NCBI RefSeq assembly: GCF_026586675.1
Contig: NZ_JAODIX010000023.1
Span: forward strand, 8,640-62,072
DNA length: 53,433 nucleotides
From: Halorubrum yunnanense
GTDB taxonomy: Archaea > Halobacteriota > Halobacteria > Halobacteriales > Haloferacaceae
Direction: 5' to 3'
Below are positions 24,615 through 33,270 of the stretch, in pieces. The position numbers and the translations under genes were made by a program. The notes under the pieces were generated by a model that saw only the letters and a list, made by a program, of their open reading frames with translations, ran no database searches and had not been told where the DNA came from. Within the stretch, counting starts at the first letter, position 1. Each line of letters starts with the position of its first letter.

Positions 24615-25469
24615 CTATTCGAGCGCGTCGGCGAGCGCGGGCGCGACGCTGACGACGCTGCAGCCCCGCTCGATGGTGTCGCTGCCGACGATTCGATCGA
24701 CGCCGGCCCCGCGGAGCTTCGTCACGGCGTTGGCGGCGAGCATGGGGTGGACGCAGACCGCGAACACCCGCGCCGCGCCGCGGTCGTTCAGCACCCCGAC
24801 CGACTCGCTCATCGTCGATCCGGTGGCAACGATGTCGTCGACGACGACGACGTCTCGGCCCGAGACGGCGGCGTCCGAGGGCGACACGGCGACGGCGCCC
24901 GTCTCGCGGTCGCGGTGCTTCTCGAAGTAGTCCGTCTCGCCCGCGCCGTACGCGTCCCGGACCGTCTCGGCGATGGCGATCGCGCCCTCGTCCGGGGCGA
25001 GGAACAGCGGCTCGGTGAGGCCCTCCGGGAGGGGGTCGGCGAGGACGGCCGCGGCGTCGACCGCTTGGACGGGGACGTCGTAGAAGTCGGCGACGCCGGG
25101 CTCGTGGGGGTTGACGAGGACGACGCGGTCCGTGCCGGTCGAGATCGCCCGCGCCATCGCCCGCGCCGAGACGGGCTCGCCGTCGCCGAACGACTCGTCC
25201 TGTCGGGCGTATCCCATGTACGGGACGACGGTCGTCACGCGCTCGGCGCCGGCCTCGCGGACGGCGTCCTGGAGCTGGAGCAGTTCGACCCACGCCTCGT
25301 CGGAGTCGGTCGCGGCGACGACGGTCGCCTCGTCGCCGTCGAACTCCGGTACCGTCGCGAGCGTCTCGCCGTCCGGGAACCGGTCGTAGGTCGGCGTCGC
25401 CAGCGGTCGACCCGTCTCCTCGGCGAGCGCGGCCGCGAGCAGCTGTGAGCTGGATCCGGGAACGATCAT
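24615..25469 (-). CDS. prs: Ribose-phosphate pyrophosphokinase (PRPP synthase)
   Basis: Prs transfers pyrophosphate from ATP to ribose 5-phosphate, giving PRPP for nucleotides, histidine and other pathways. The 284-aa protein has the N-terminal FPDGETLATVPEFDG region, the VTTVVPYMGYARQDESFGDG catalytic flexible-loop zone near 88-107, and the PRPP-binding loop DVVVVDDIVATGSTM near 195-209. Length suits the shorter archaeal class. ATG 25469 begins MIVPGSSSQLLA, typical for the family. It ends just inside normal-GC DNA next to the low-GC island, which therefore has not damaged it. Confidence 0.95.
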   Translation of the reverse strand: MIVPGSSSQLLAAALAEETGRPLATPTYDRFPDGETLATVPEFDGDEATVVAATDSDEAWVELLQLQDAVREAGAERVTTVVPYMGYARQDESFGDGEPVSARAMARAISTGTDRVVLVNPHEPGVADFYDVPVQAVDAAAVLADPLPEGLTEPLFLAPDEGAIAIAETVRDAYGAGETDYFEKHRDRETGAVAVSPSDAAVSGRDVVVVDDIVATGSTMSESVGVLNDRGAARVFAVCVHPMLAANAVTKLRGAGVDRIVGSDTIERGCSVVSVAPALADALE

Positions 25470-25619
25470 GGGCGTCCGTTCCCCGGACTCCGATAAACCA
25501 GTTTCCTTACTCCGGCGGCGGCCCGGCCCCGGAGCCAGTCCGCCGCCCCCCACGCGAGCGCGTGACGCACCGCGACCACAGGGGCGGATATTTACGCGAG
25601 CGGCGGATACGACGCCGTA

Positions 25620-26270
25620 ATGACCGAAACAGGAGACCGAGTCGGCCTCCCCTGCCCGTCGTGTTCGCCGGGCGAGGAGACCGTCCACGAAGTGCTGCGG
25701 CCCGGCGGACAGGCGACCGTCCGCTGTACCGGCTGCGACCACACGTACAAGACCGAGATCCCCGAGGCGGAGACCGTCGGCCTGAAGATCGTCGTCTCGC
25801 AGGACGGCGACTCGTTCACGACCCGGATGGACGTGCCCGCGGACACCGACGTCGCGACCGGCGGGGAGTTCGTCGTCGACACCCCGGACGCGCTGATGCA
25901 GGTCCGAGTGACCGGGATCGAGGTCGGACCGGAGCAGCGCGTCGAGGAGGCCGGCGTCGAGGAGGTCGAGACGCTGTGGACGCGCGCGGTCGACAACGTC
26001 TCCGTGCCGGTGACGCTGCACCCGAAGGACGGGAACGCCGACGAGACGCGCTCGGTCCGGGTGAACGTCCCCGGCGACTACGAGTTCACGGTCGGCGAGA
26101 CCGTCGAGTTCGGCGACGAGGAGTTCGCCGTCGAGGGCGTCCAGATCCGCGAGGACGCTCCCGAGTACCGCCACGAGAAGCTCGACCACGACGGCGACTT
26201 CGCGTACGCCAAGGACTGCAAGCGCGTGTACGGCCGCGACGAGAGCCTGACGGCGTGGTCGGCCTGGTAG
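25620..26270 (+). CDS. HVO_0476-family zinc-finger protein
   Basis: A 216-aa haloarchaeal protein with an N-terminal zinc ribbon: CPSCSPGEETVHEVL with Cys at about 12 and 15, and TVRCTGCDHTYKTEI with Cys near 36 and 39. The rest is beta-rich and acidic, ending in AKDCKRVYGRDESLTAWSAW. It corresponds to the conserved HVO_0476-type family, whose molecular role is unknown; RNA or ribosome association would be a guess. It diverges from prs with a 150-bp spacer. Confidence 0.88.
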   Translation: MTETGDRVGLPCPSCSPGEETVHEVLRPGGQATVRCTGCDHTYKTEIPEAETVGLKIVVSQDGDSFTTRMDVPADTDVATGGEFVVDTPDALMQVRVTGIEVGPEQRVEEAGVEEVETLWTRAVDNVSVPVTLHPKDGNADETRSVRVNVPGDYEFTVGETVEFGDEEFAVEGVQIREDAPEYRHEKLDHDGDFAYAKDCKRVYGRDESLTAWSAW

Positions 26271-26393
26271 GGGAGGGGGAAGTCGAACGAGGCGGCCGCT
26301 CCCCGGAAGCCCTGTAAAAAACGGTGGCACCGATGGGGGCGACCCACATCGAACACCGTCTGTGAGTACGACCGCGGCGTGGTCGAAGCGGCG

Positions 26394-26783
26394 TTAGATG
26401 ACGCGGTTCTGCAGGTAGTCGAGGTGTTTCGCGTTGTAGACGATCTTGACCTCGTCGGTGGCCGGACTACCGATACAGGTCAGGCGCACGTCCTCCTCCT
26501 CGACCTCCTCGTCGGAGAGGATCTGCTGCATGTCCATCTCGATGTCGCCTTCCTTCACGATGGACGCGCAGTTCGCGCAGGCGCCGGCGCGGCACGAGAA
26601 GGGCCAGTCGTAGCCCTGAGCCTCGGCGGATTCGAGGATGTACTCGCCCTGGTTCACTTCGAGGCTACCGTAGTCTTCGCCGTCGAGGTCGGCGCCGGCC
26701 GCCTCCTCGAACAGGTCGTCGTCGTCCATCGACCAGCCGTGGTCGTCGAGCACTTCGTAGTTGAGGTATTCTACTGTGGGCAT
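26394..26783 (-). CDS. fer: Halophilic plant-type 2Fe-2S ferredoxin
   Basis: A 129-aa soluble electron carrier, used in haloarchaea by 2-oxoacid:ferredoxin oxidoreductases. Cluster ligands are in [11 protein letters not shown] near residues 63-73 and the last Cys in [12 protein letters not shown] near 102. An acidic insertion ([23 protein letters not shown], split here as residues about 17-39) is the known haloarchaeal addition near the N-terminus. The protein is extremely acidic. ATG 26783 gives the standard [14 protein letters not shown] start. It diverges from cheF with a 203-bp spacer. Confidence 0.96.
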   Translation of the reverse strand: MPTVEYLNYEVLDDHGWSMDDDDLFEEAAGADLDGEDYGSLEVNQGEYILESAEAQGYDWPFSCRAGACANCASIVKEGDIEMDMQQILSDEEVEEEDVRLTCIGSPATDEVKIVYNAKHLDYLQNRVI

Positions 26784-26986
26784 CACCTGATGGTTAGGTG
26801 CCCTCCTCATTAGGCTTTGCTGTTCCTCGCCTCTCGGCGCCCGATCGATCGGCCGATCGAGGCCGGACGGGGCCGAGGGACCGCCGAACACGTTCGTTCG
26901 CGTCCCGCGGCGCGCTTGACAGTTTGTTATCACGACTGATACGCCGTGGGTAACAGTAAATAGCGAACGGCGCATATCGTGGTCCG

Positions 26987-27856
26987 ATGGAAGAGTCCGT
27001 CGTCGCCGACTTCGTCGGCCGCGTCCACACCCCCGAGATCGGAAGCGACGAGCCGGTGACGGGGCGGGTGCTCCTGAGCCAGCGACGACTGGTGCTGGCG
27101 ACGGACGACGGGAAGACGACGGTCCCCCTGTCGGGGGTGTTCGACGTGGTGGTCGGCACGGTTCCCGGCGACCTCCAGTCGTTTTTCAGCGACAGCGTCA
27201 CCCTCGCGTACGAGCGGCGGGGAGAGCGGCGCACGGTCCTCGTTGAGGGGGAGCCGGAGGACATGGACCGGTTCACTCGCCTGCTGTTCAAGGCCCTGCT
27301 TCGCGACGTGACAGTCACCGTTCGCCACCCCGCGAAGGTCGGCGGGCGGGTCACGGACGCGTCGGACCACACGGCGTCGGTGACGCTCTCGTCGGGCGCG
27401 ATCGGCTTCGTCGACTGCCCCGACCCGTTCGAGGTCGACCTCTCCGCCGTGATCGACTACGAGCGGACCGGCCGGACGCTCGCCGGCACGCGGCGGCCCG
27501 CGCTCGTGTTCCGCCATGTCGTCGACGGGCGGACCGTCACGTCGATCGCGACCGTCCCGAACGATCGCACGCTGAACGTGCTCGGCCGGTACATCAAACT
27601 TGAGTACGACGACGCCATGGAGGACCTGGAGTCGTTCGACCCGACCGAAGAGCAGCTGGAGATCCTCGTGTCGATCTACTCGGCCGGCGGCGAGGCGAAC
27701 ATCGCCGATGTGGTCACGGGCGACGTCACGCAGACGTCGATGGTCCTCGATACGCTCCGGGAGGCGGAGCTCGTCGTCGACGGCGAGTCGGGTGCGGCGC
27801 TCACGCGCAAGGGCCAGATGATCGTCACCTCCTACCTGGAGTCCGTCAACGCCTGA
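26987..27856 (+). CDS. cheF: Archaeal taxis protein CheF
   Basis: CheF proteins link the bacterial-type Che phosphorelay to the archaellum, binding CheY and the archaellum switch proteins. The 289-aa product shows the family N-terminal half ([37 protein letters not shown]) and the C-terminal half with [17 protein letters not shown] near 226 followed by a winged-helix-like segment. Length is standard. In most haloarchaea cheF lies in the che/arl cluster; here no che or arl genes adjoin, so this is either an orphan paralogue or a displaced single copy. Confidence 0.88.
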   Translation: MEESVVADFVGRVHTPEIGSDEPVTGRVLLSQRRLVLATDDGKTTVPLSGVFDVVVGTVPGDLQSFFSDSVTLAYERRGERRTVLVEGEPEDMDRFTRLLFKALLRDVTVTVRHPAKVGGRVTDASDHTASVTLSSGAIGFVDCPDPFEVDLSAVIDYERTGRTLAGTRRPALVFRHVVDGRTVTSIATVPNDRTLNVLGRYIKLEYDDAMEDLESFDPTEEQLEILVSIYSAGGEANIADVVTGDVTQTSMVLDTLREAELVVDGESGAALTRKGQMIVTSYLESVNA

Positions 27857-27964
27857 CCGGCGCGACGCCCGGCGCATACGGGGGTCGCTCGGAGAGGGGT
27901 TCCGCCCCGAGTCGACGGCCGCACTCGGCCGAACGACTATGCGTTCGCGGCGCTTACTGCGGGT

Positions 27965-28141
27965 ATGGGATTCAAAGCCGACCTGAGCAACGGGATCATC
28001 TCGCTCGTCGTCAGCCTCGTCGTGACCGCCGCGGCCGCGCGCTCCGAGGCCGACGACGACTGGTCGACGGGCGAACTGCTGGCCGCGGTCGGGATCGCCT
28101 CGTTCCTCTCGGGGTACCTGACCAGCTACTTCGCCAAGTGA
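27965..28141 (+). CDS. 58-aa membrane miniprotein
   Basis: A small protein starting MGFKADLSNGIISLVVSLV with two hydrophobic helices (about residues 9-26 and 38-54) separated by an acidic turn (ARSEADDDWSTGEL) and ending LTSYFAK. It looks like a helical hairpin membrane protein. Codon use is haloarchaeal. Function unknown; it lies between cheF and an HMA-like membrane protein on the same strand. Confidence 0.65.
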   Translation: MGFKADLSNGIISLVVSLVVTAAAARSEADDDWSTGELLAAVGIASFLSGYLTSYFAK

Positions 28142-28229
28142 GGTGAGCGGGGCCCGGCGGCCGCGGGACGGTCACGCCGGGACCGGAGCGGGGGGAAGTT
28201 TCATGCCGGTTCGGACGTAGGTAGTTCAC

Positions 28230-29126
28230 ATGCCAGACGACCGCCACGGGCGTTCGACGCGGCTCGACGCCGCGGCCCGCGAACGGGGGATCGCCGCGCC
28301 GGTGGGTGGCCGCCCCGACGCGTCGCCCGACGACGCGGGGCCGCGCACGGCGCGAGTCCCGGAGCCGCACGTCCACGACACCTTCTCGGTGGACGGGATC
28401 GAGACGAAACGGCGGGAGGGACTGCTCGAGGCCGTCCTCCTCGACCGCGACGGCGTCAGCGCCGCCTCGGCGACGAGGCGGAACGGGACGGTCGGGATCC
28501 ACCACGACGCCGACGTCTCCCGCGCGGAACTCCGGGACGCCCTGGAGGCCTGCGGGCTCGTGGTCGCGCCCGGCGACGCGGCGTTCGAGGTGCGGCGCGC
28601 CGCGCAGTTCGCCTCCGCCCGCGTCGCCGTGGCCGTCCTCTTCGGGCTGATGGTGGCGACGCCGTACATCGCCGTCCTCTACCCCACGCGGATCGAGTGG
28701 CTGTTCTACGACCCGGTGACGGTCCAGTACCTCCAGTCGATCCTCGACTCGAGCGTGGCGACGCACTTCTTCGTCAACCTCGGCTCGCTGTCGGGCATCG
28801 CGTTCCTCGTCGCCTGCGGCCCGATGATAAAGCGGTCCCTCGCCGCGGCGACCGCGGGCAGGGTCACGAACGAGACCGCGTTCGTGGCGGGCGTCGTCGC
28901 GCTGTTCGGCTACAGCACGCTCGCCGCGTTCACCGCGTTCGAGGGGGCCGTCCACTACGACCTCGTCGCGTACGCGGTCGCCGGCGTCACCCTCTGGAAC
29001 CACTTCGGCGTCGGCGAGACGACGCCCGACACCGCGAGCGTCGAGGAGCCTGTCGCCGACGGGAGCGACGCCCCCGCCGACGCCGCCGAGGAGGAGCCGG
29101 TCGCGATGACCGACGGCGGTCGGTAG
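28230..29126 (+). CDS. Membrane protein resembling the N-terminus of a copper P-type ATPase, without catalytic domains
   Basis: A 298-aa protein. Residues about 45-118 follow the heavy-metal-associated domain plan (HDTFSVDGIETKRREGLLEA, then DGVSAASATRRNGTVGIHHD and LRDALEACGLVV), but the metal-binding C-x2-C is replaced by E-T-K-R. Residues about 128-250 contain four membrane helices like the first helices of CopA-type ATPases (FASARVAVAVLFGLMVATPY). No P-domain DKTG motif or N-domain follows; the protein ends in an acidic tail. It is either a repurposed domain pair or a degraded transporter, and may be an accessory or sensor protein. Confidence 0.65.
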   Translation: MPDDRHGRSTRLDAAARERGIAAPVGGRPDASPDDAGPRTARVPEPHVHDTFSVDGIETKRREGLLEAVLLDRDGVSAASATRRNGTVGIHHDADVSRAELRDALEACGLVVAPGDAAFEVRRAAQFASARVAVAVLFGLMVATPYIAVLYPTRIEWLFYDPVTVQYLQSILDSSVATHFFVNLGSLSGIAFLVACGPMIKRSLAAATAGRVTNETAFVAGVVALFGYSTLAAFTAFEGAVHYDLVAYAVAGVTLWNHFGVGETTPDTASVEEPVADGSDAPADAAEEEPVAMTDGGR

Positions 29127-29152
29127 TCGCCGACTGCGGTCGGTAGTCGCCG
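29116..29152 (+). repeat. 17-bp tandem repeat, period 20
   Basis: GCGGTCGGTAGTCGCCG occurs at 29116-29132 and 29136-29152. The first copy includes the stop codon of the preceding gene, so the duplication adds a second, out-of-use copy of the gene end. Confidence 0.6.
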
Positions 29153-29210
29153 CCGGTCGCTCGGCGCGGTTTCTTTTAAATATCCTCGTCAGTTCGGACT
29201 CGCTGAACGC

Positions 29211-30092
29211 TCAGTACGGTTCCCCGTCGAGCGCCTCGACGCCCTCGATTGACACCTCGTCGCCGACCGCGAGGGTCGACTCCCACCACTCCTCCGGAAC
29301 GGCGGTGTTCACCATCAGCCGGAAGTCGTGATCGAACCGGTCGCTCTCGGTCCAGTCGGGGAGCGTCGCTCGCCGGTTATTTATAAGCGTCTCGCGAAAC
29401 CCGTCGATCCCGGCGCCCGTATCCGGGTCTCGTGACGGGACGACACAGCGCTGACAGGGGGTGACCCCGAGCAGCTCGGCGTCGCCCGCGGCGAACCGGA
29501 CGGCCTCCCCGCGGTCGGCGAACAGCCGGTCCTCCCAGAACGCGGGGCAGTCGTCGAGGACCACGTTCGGGCGGAGCCGCCGCCGCATCTCCGTCGCGTC
29601 CGCGACCGCGTCGAACCAGCCGGCGACCGTCTCCAGCGTCGCGCGCGAGACCACCGTCGGTCCGCGGGCGCTCCGGTCGTCTGGGAGCCCGCCGTCGGGC
29701 TCGCGGGCCAAGTCGACGGCGTAGCCGAGGTAGTCGCCGACCCACGCCGCCAGCGCGTCGCCCTCGTCGGGGAGCGCGAACGTCCGCTCGGCCGCGACGG
29801 TCCCCGTCTCGGCGCGGGCCGGCCGCGAGAGGGTCACCGCGGTCGGCGTCGCGTCTCCCCGACCGGCGACTTCGTAGCTCGCGCGGAGCCCGTGGACCGC
29901 GGGCTCGCGCTTCCCGTTGACGTACCCGCCGCCTTCACCGACGGAGGCCTCGTGCGGGTCGACGCCGGCCTCGACGAGCGCGTACGTGCGGTCCCCCCGG
30001 AGCGCGCCAGCCGGCCCGAGTTCCGCGCGGTCGAGGGCGACGCCGTCGTTCGACTTCAGCGGGTAGGCGACGAGTTCCGCGATGCGTGCCAT
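29211..30092 (-). CDS. MOSC domain protein (YcbX/mARC-like)
   Basis: A 293-aa protein with the MOSC N-terminal beta-barrel (residues 1 to about 110, starting MARIAELVAYPLKSNDGVAL) and a C-terminal MOSC domain. The segment LLGVTPCQRCVVPSRDPDTG near 212-231 includes the Cys that coordinates molybdenum in mARC/YcbX enzymes, which reduce N-hydroxylated compounds using the sulfurated molybdenum cofactor. There is no 2Fe-2S domain, so electrons must come from a partner such as the ferredoxin nearby (inference). The MoeA genes in this window supply the cofactor pathway. Confidence 0.9.
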   Translation of the reverse strand: MARIAELVAYPLKSNDGVALDRAELGPAGALRGDRTYALVEAGVDPHEASVGEGGGYVNGKREPAVHGLRASYEVAGRGDATPTAVTLSRPARAETGTVAAERTFALPDEGDALAAWVGDYLGYAVDLAREPDGGLPDDRSARGPTVVSRATLETVAGWFDAVADATEMRRRLRPNVVLDDCPAFWEDRLFADRGEAVRFAAGDAELLGVTPCQRCVVPSRDPDTGAGIDGFRETLINNRRATLPDWTESDRFDHDFRLMVNTAVPEEWWESTLAVGDEVSIEGVEALDGEPY

Positions 30093-30146
30093 GCTCCGCG
30101 TTCGACGGGGCGGGAGAAAAGCGATCGGCCGAGAGGGGCCACGGCG

Positions 30147-30899
30147 TTACTCGTCGTCGTCCGCGTCGGCGTCCTCGTCGTCACCAATCCCGGCCGCCTC
30201 GAACGACTCGGCGACCTCGTCGCCGGGGACGGTCCGGTAGCCGTCCTCCTCGGTGATCGTCGCGACCGCGACGTCGTCGGGCTCGAACTCGTCCTCGTGG
30301 GCCGCGAGCGCGGCGAGGCCCAGCTCGATGCCGGCGGCCAGCGAGAGGTCGTCGGTCCACTCCTCCTCGAGGTGGCCCTGGATCTCCTGCCGGCCGCCGC
30401 CGATGACGGTCGCCTTCCACTCGTTCGGGGTCCCGGAGGGGTCGGCCGCAAACAGACGCGGCTCGCCGTTGTCGATGCCGCCGATGAGGAGCGCGGCGCC
30501 GTACGGCCGGGTGCCGCCGCGCTGGGTGTTCTCCTGGATGTGGTCGGTGACGAACTTCGTCAGCGTCTCGACCCCGACGGGCTCGCCGTAGCGGAGCCGG
30601 TTCCCCTGCGACTGCCGGCGCGCGAGGTCGATCAGCTGTCGCGCGTCGGCAACGTGGCCCGCGCTGGCGGTGCCGAGGTGGTCGTCGAGCTTGTGGAGCT
30701 TCTCGATGCTCTCGGCCTCCATCAGGGTCGAGGAGGCGCGGGACATCGCGACGAAAACGACGCCCTCGGCGGTCCGGATCCCGACGCTCGGCGCGCCGCG
30801 CGAGACCGCCTCGCGGGCGTACTCGACCTGGTAGATGCGTCCATCGGGCGAGAACAGCGACGTCCCGCGGTCGTACGCCTGCTGGTCGTTACCGCCCAT
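30147..30899 (-). CDS. psmA: 20S proteasome alpha subunit
   Basis: Alpha-ring subunit of the archaeal 20S proteasome. The 250-aa protein has the alpha-type N-terminal helix and signature YDRGTSLFSPDGRIYQVEYA near residues 8-27, VAMSR and IEKLHKLDDHLGTASAGHVADAR near 60-85, RPYGAALLIGG near 126 and the standard beta-sandwich. The C-terminus is acidic and presumably interacts with the PAN-type ATPase. Two adjacent ATGs (30902 and 30899) exist; 30899 gives MGGNDQQAYDRG, which best matches relatives, but 30902 cannot be excluded. It is not next to a beta-subunit gene here. Confidence 0.94.
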   Translation of the reverse strand: MGGNDQQAYDRGTSLFSPDGRIYQVEYAREAVSRGAPSVGIRTAEGVVFVAMSRASSTLMEAESIEKLHKLDDHLGTASAGHVADARQLIDLARRQSQGNRLRYGEPVGVETLTKFVTDHIQENTQRGGTRPYGAALLIGGIDNGEPRLFAADPSGTPNEWKATVIGGGRQEIQGHLEEEWTDDLSLAAGIELGLAALAAHEDEFEPDDVAVATITEEDGYRTVPGDEVAESFEAAGIGDDEDADADDDE

Positions 30900-31105
30900 C
30901 ATCGCCGATCCTCCGCTCTCGCGGTGTCGCTTTGGCTCATTACACGTACTTACGCCGGACGGTTGAAAAAGCATCCGTAACCGGTATGTCCCGGCCGCGG
31001 CCCGGGAGCCTTTATTCGCCCGCGGTCGGCGGAGACGAGGCGCCCACCCCCGCACCGCGCGCCCGCCGCAGCGAAACGCGCGGCGTCGACCTCCACCTGC
31101 GACGG

Positions 31106-31113
31106 ATATATTA
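31106..31113 (+). promoter_or_regulatory. TATA-like box of the exported protein/ABC operon
   Basis: ATATATTA lies 21-28 bp before TTG 31134 and about 27 bp before a second in-frame TTG at 31140, which supports a leaderless TTG start for the operon's first gene. Confidence 0.5.
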
Positions 31114-31133
31114 CGATCGGTCCCCTAGCGGGC

Positions 31134-32543
31134 TTGACATTGATTTCAACACGAACGACAGCCGTGCTGACGGCCCTCCTCGCGCTGTTCGCGGCCGTCG
31201 GCGGGGCCGCGGCGGTGCCCGACGCGCGGATCGCGATCGACGGGGTCGAGACGAGCACGACCGAGCCGGTCGTCGGCGAGCGCACGAGCCTGAACGTCAC
31301 CGTCTCGAACTCCGGCGGCAGCCCCGCCGCCGCCGACGTGACGAGCGTCAGGGTCGTCGGCGCGGGCAACGACGCCGAGCCGCTGGACAAGGCGACCGCG
31401 GTCGGCGCGCTCTCGGCCGGCGACTCGCTCGACGTCGAGCTGTGGACGCGGTTCGACGAGCCCGGCGAGCGCCGGCTCACCGTCGAGGTCGTCGCCGAGG
31501 CGGAGGCGACGGGCGGCGACGAGGAGGGGGAGACCGTCACCGTGACGCGGGACGTCGTCGTCGACGTCCAGCCGGCGGAGGTGACGCTCGACCTCCGGAC
31601 GCGCGGGCTCGCTCCGGAGGACCTGCAGAGCGACGAAGAGGAGGGGAACGCCGGCGGCGTCGGCGTGAGCGGCATCGAGGGGATCTTCGGCGGCGGTGGC
31701 GGCGGGCTGGACACGGGCGAGGACGCGGAGGAGGCCGTGCTGTCGGCCGACTCCCCGGTGGCGGTGACCGTGGTCAACACGGGGACGACGACCGCCGACC
31801 GCGTGAGCCTGACCGCGGTCGGGGAGCCGATCGCGGGCGGTGTGACCGACGGCGAGGGAGGCGCGGACGACGAGGGGAGAGCCGGGATCGAGGCCGGCCC
31901 GTACGTCGTCGAGGACGTCGCGCCCGGCGAGGAGCGGCGCGTCGTCGTTGACCTCGGTCCGCTCGACCGCCGCTCGGCGGTGACGTTCACGGCGGCGTTC
32001 CGGTCGGGCCTCGACGCGCAGGCGGGCGCCGGCGCGGAGCGCACCGCGACGTCGACGCTCCGGTACCCGACGCACGACGCGGCGCCGGCGGTCACGGACG
32101 CGACGGTCGAGACGACCGGCGGCGGGGAGGTCCTCGTCGACGCCAACCTCGGGAACGCCGGCGGCGGCGAGCTGGAGGGCGTCGTCGTCTCCGTGGAGGA
32201 GGCCCCGGGAGTCGCGCCGACGCCGGCGGGCGGCGAGTACTTCGTCGGCGCCGTCGGCGCCGGCGACTTCGTCGCTTTCGACCTGCGGACCACCGCGAAC
32301 GCGTCGGTCGCGTCGGCGGTCCCGATCCGGATCGCGTACACCGAGCGCGGCGTGCGGTACGTCGAGACCGACGCGGTGGCGATCCCCGACGCCGAAGGGG
32401 CCGGAAGCGGGGGGTCGGGTACCGTGGGGACCCTCGGCTCCGCGGGCGGACTCGGCTCCGTCGGCACGCTCGGGGCGGTCGGCCTTGCCGGCGCCGCAGG
32501 GCTCGCAGTCGTCGGCGGCGTGGTGCGTCGGCGCGATGTATAG
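31134..32543 (+). CDS. Exported membrane-anchored beta-sandwich protein (COG1361-like)
   Basis: A 469-aa protein with a signal sequence (TTAVLTALLALFAAVGGAAA), several CARDB/COG1361-type beta-sandwich repeats (ERTSLNVTVSNSGGSP, SPVAVTVVNTGTTTADRVS, GEVLVDANLGNAGGGELEG), a Gly-rich stretch near residue 183, and one C-terminal helix followed by RRRDV, so it is anchored facing outward. It starts with TTG at 31134 or 31140. Its 3' end overlaps the ABC ATPase gene by 8 bp, so the three genes form one operon. It probably acts as the extracytoplasmic partner of the MacB-type transporter; cargo unknown. Confidence 0.8.
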   Translation: MTLISTRTTAVLTALLALFAAVGGAAAVPDARIAIDGVETSTTEPVVGERTSLNVTVSNSGGSPAAADVTSVRVVGAGNDAEPLDKATAVGALSAGDSLDVELWTRFDEPGERRLTVEVVAEAEATGGDEEGETVTVTRDVVVDVQPAEVTLDLRTRGLAPEDLQSDEEEGNAGGVGVSGIEGIFGGGGGGLDTGEDAEEAVLSADSPVAVTVVNTGTTTADRVSLTAVGEPIAGGVTDGEGGADDEGRAGIEAGPYVVEDVAPGEERRVVVDLGPLDRRSAVTFTAAFRSGLDAQAGAGAERTATSTLRYPTHDAAPAVTDATVETTGGGEVLVDANLGNAGGGELEGVVVSVEEAPGVAPTPAGGEYFVGAVGAGDFVAFDLRTTANASVASAVPIRIAYTERGVRYVETDAVAIPDAEGAGSGGSGTVGTLGSAGGLGSVGTLGAVGLAGAAGLAVVGGVVRRRDV

Positions 32544-33270
32544 CCTCGAACTCCGGGGGGCGACCAAGCGCTACCCCGGCGGGGGCGCCGAGCCGGTGGT
32601 CGCGCTCGACGACGTCGACTTCGCGGTCGAGCCCGGCGAGTTCGTCGCGGTCGTCGGCCCCAGCGGCTCCGGGAAGTCGACGCTGTTGAATGTGCTCGGA
32701 CTCCTCGACGACCCGACCGAGGGCCAGCGACTCCTAGACGGGACGGACGTGACGAGCCTCTCGGTCGCCCAGCGCACGGCGGCGCGCAAGGAGTCGATCG
32801 GGTTTGTCTTCCAGGACTTCCACCTGTTACCGACCCTGACGGCGGTCGAGAACGTCGCGCTGCCGACCGCGTTCGATCCCGGCGACGCGAGCGACCGCGC
32901 CGCGGACCTCCTCTCTCGGTTCGGCCTCGGCGACCGGCTCGGCCACGAGCCCGCCGAGCTGTCGGGCGGGCAGAAACAGCGGGTCGCCATCGCTCGGTCA
33001 CTGATCAACGAGCCGGCGGTGCTGCTCGCGGACGAGCCGACCGGGAACCTCGACACGGAGACGGGCGAGTCGATCCTCGCCGAGTTCGAGCGGGTGAAAG
33101 AGGAGGGCGTGGCGGTCGTCGCGGTGACGCACGACCCGCTCGTGGAGGGGTTCGCCGACCGGGTCGTTGAGCTCACCGACGGCGTGCTCGTCGGCGGAGT
33201 CCCGGACGGTGGGGAAAGGGCGGACGAGCCGCGCCCCGGTCCCGAGACGGCGACCGCGGGGGATCGATGA
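32536..33270 (+). CDS. ABC transporter ATP-binding protein, MacB/LolD type
   Basis: A 244-aa ATPase with Walker A GPSGSGKST near residue 42, Q-loop VFQDFHLLP near 93, signature LSGGQKQRVAIARSL near 145-159, Walker B VLLADEPTGNLD near 166 and switch His in AVTHDP near 201. The EPTGNLD ending and short length are typical of the MacB/LolD/FtsE class that energises mechanotransmission rather than substrate passage through the membrane. ATG 32536 lies inside the end of the upstream gene; the 3' end overlaps the permease start (ATGA). Confidence 0.95.
   Translation: MYSLELRGATKRYPGGGAEPVVALDDVDFAVEPGEFVAVVGPSGSGKSTLLNVLGLLDDPTEGQRLLDGTDVTSLSVAQRTAARKESIGFVFQDFHLLPTLTAVENVALPTAFDPGDASDRAADLLSRFGLGDRLGHEPAELSGGQKQRVAIARSLINEPAVLLADEPTGNLDTETGESILAEFERVKEEGVAVVAVTHDPLVEGFADRVVELTDGVLVGGVPDGGERADEPRPGPETATAGDR

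Noticed and set aside
24329-24652. 107-codon plus-strand frame after the small zinc-finger gene
   Set aside because: It crosses the second repeat arm and the compositional boundary and ends antisense to prs with an arginine-rich tail. There is no domain or start support.
24615-26330. Extension of the prs frame to 571 codons upstream
   Set aside because: The family start MIVPGSSSQLL is at 25469. The extension is antisense to the HVO_0476-type gene.
30950-33001. 683-codon Ser/Pro/Thr/Arg-rich frame on the minus strand
   Set aside because: It is antisense to the exported protein and ABC ATPase genes. The mucin-like composition is the reverse complement of Gly/Ala/Asp-rich coding sequence.
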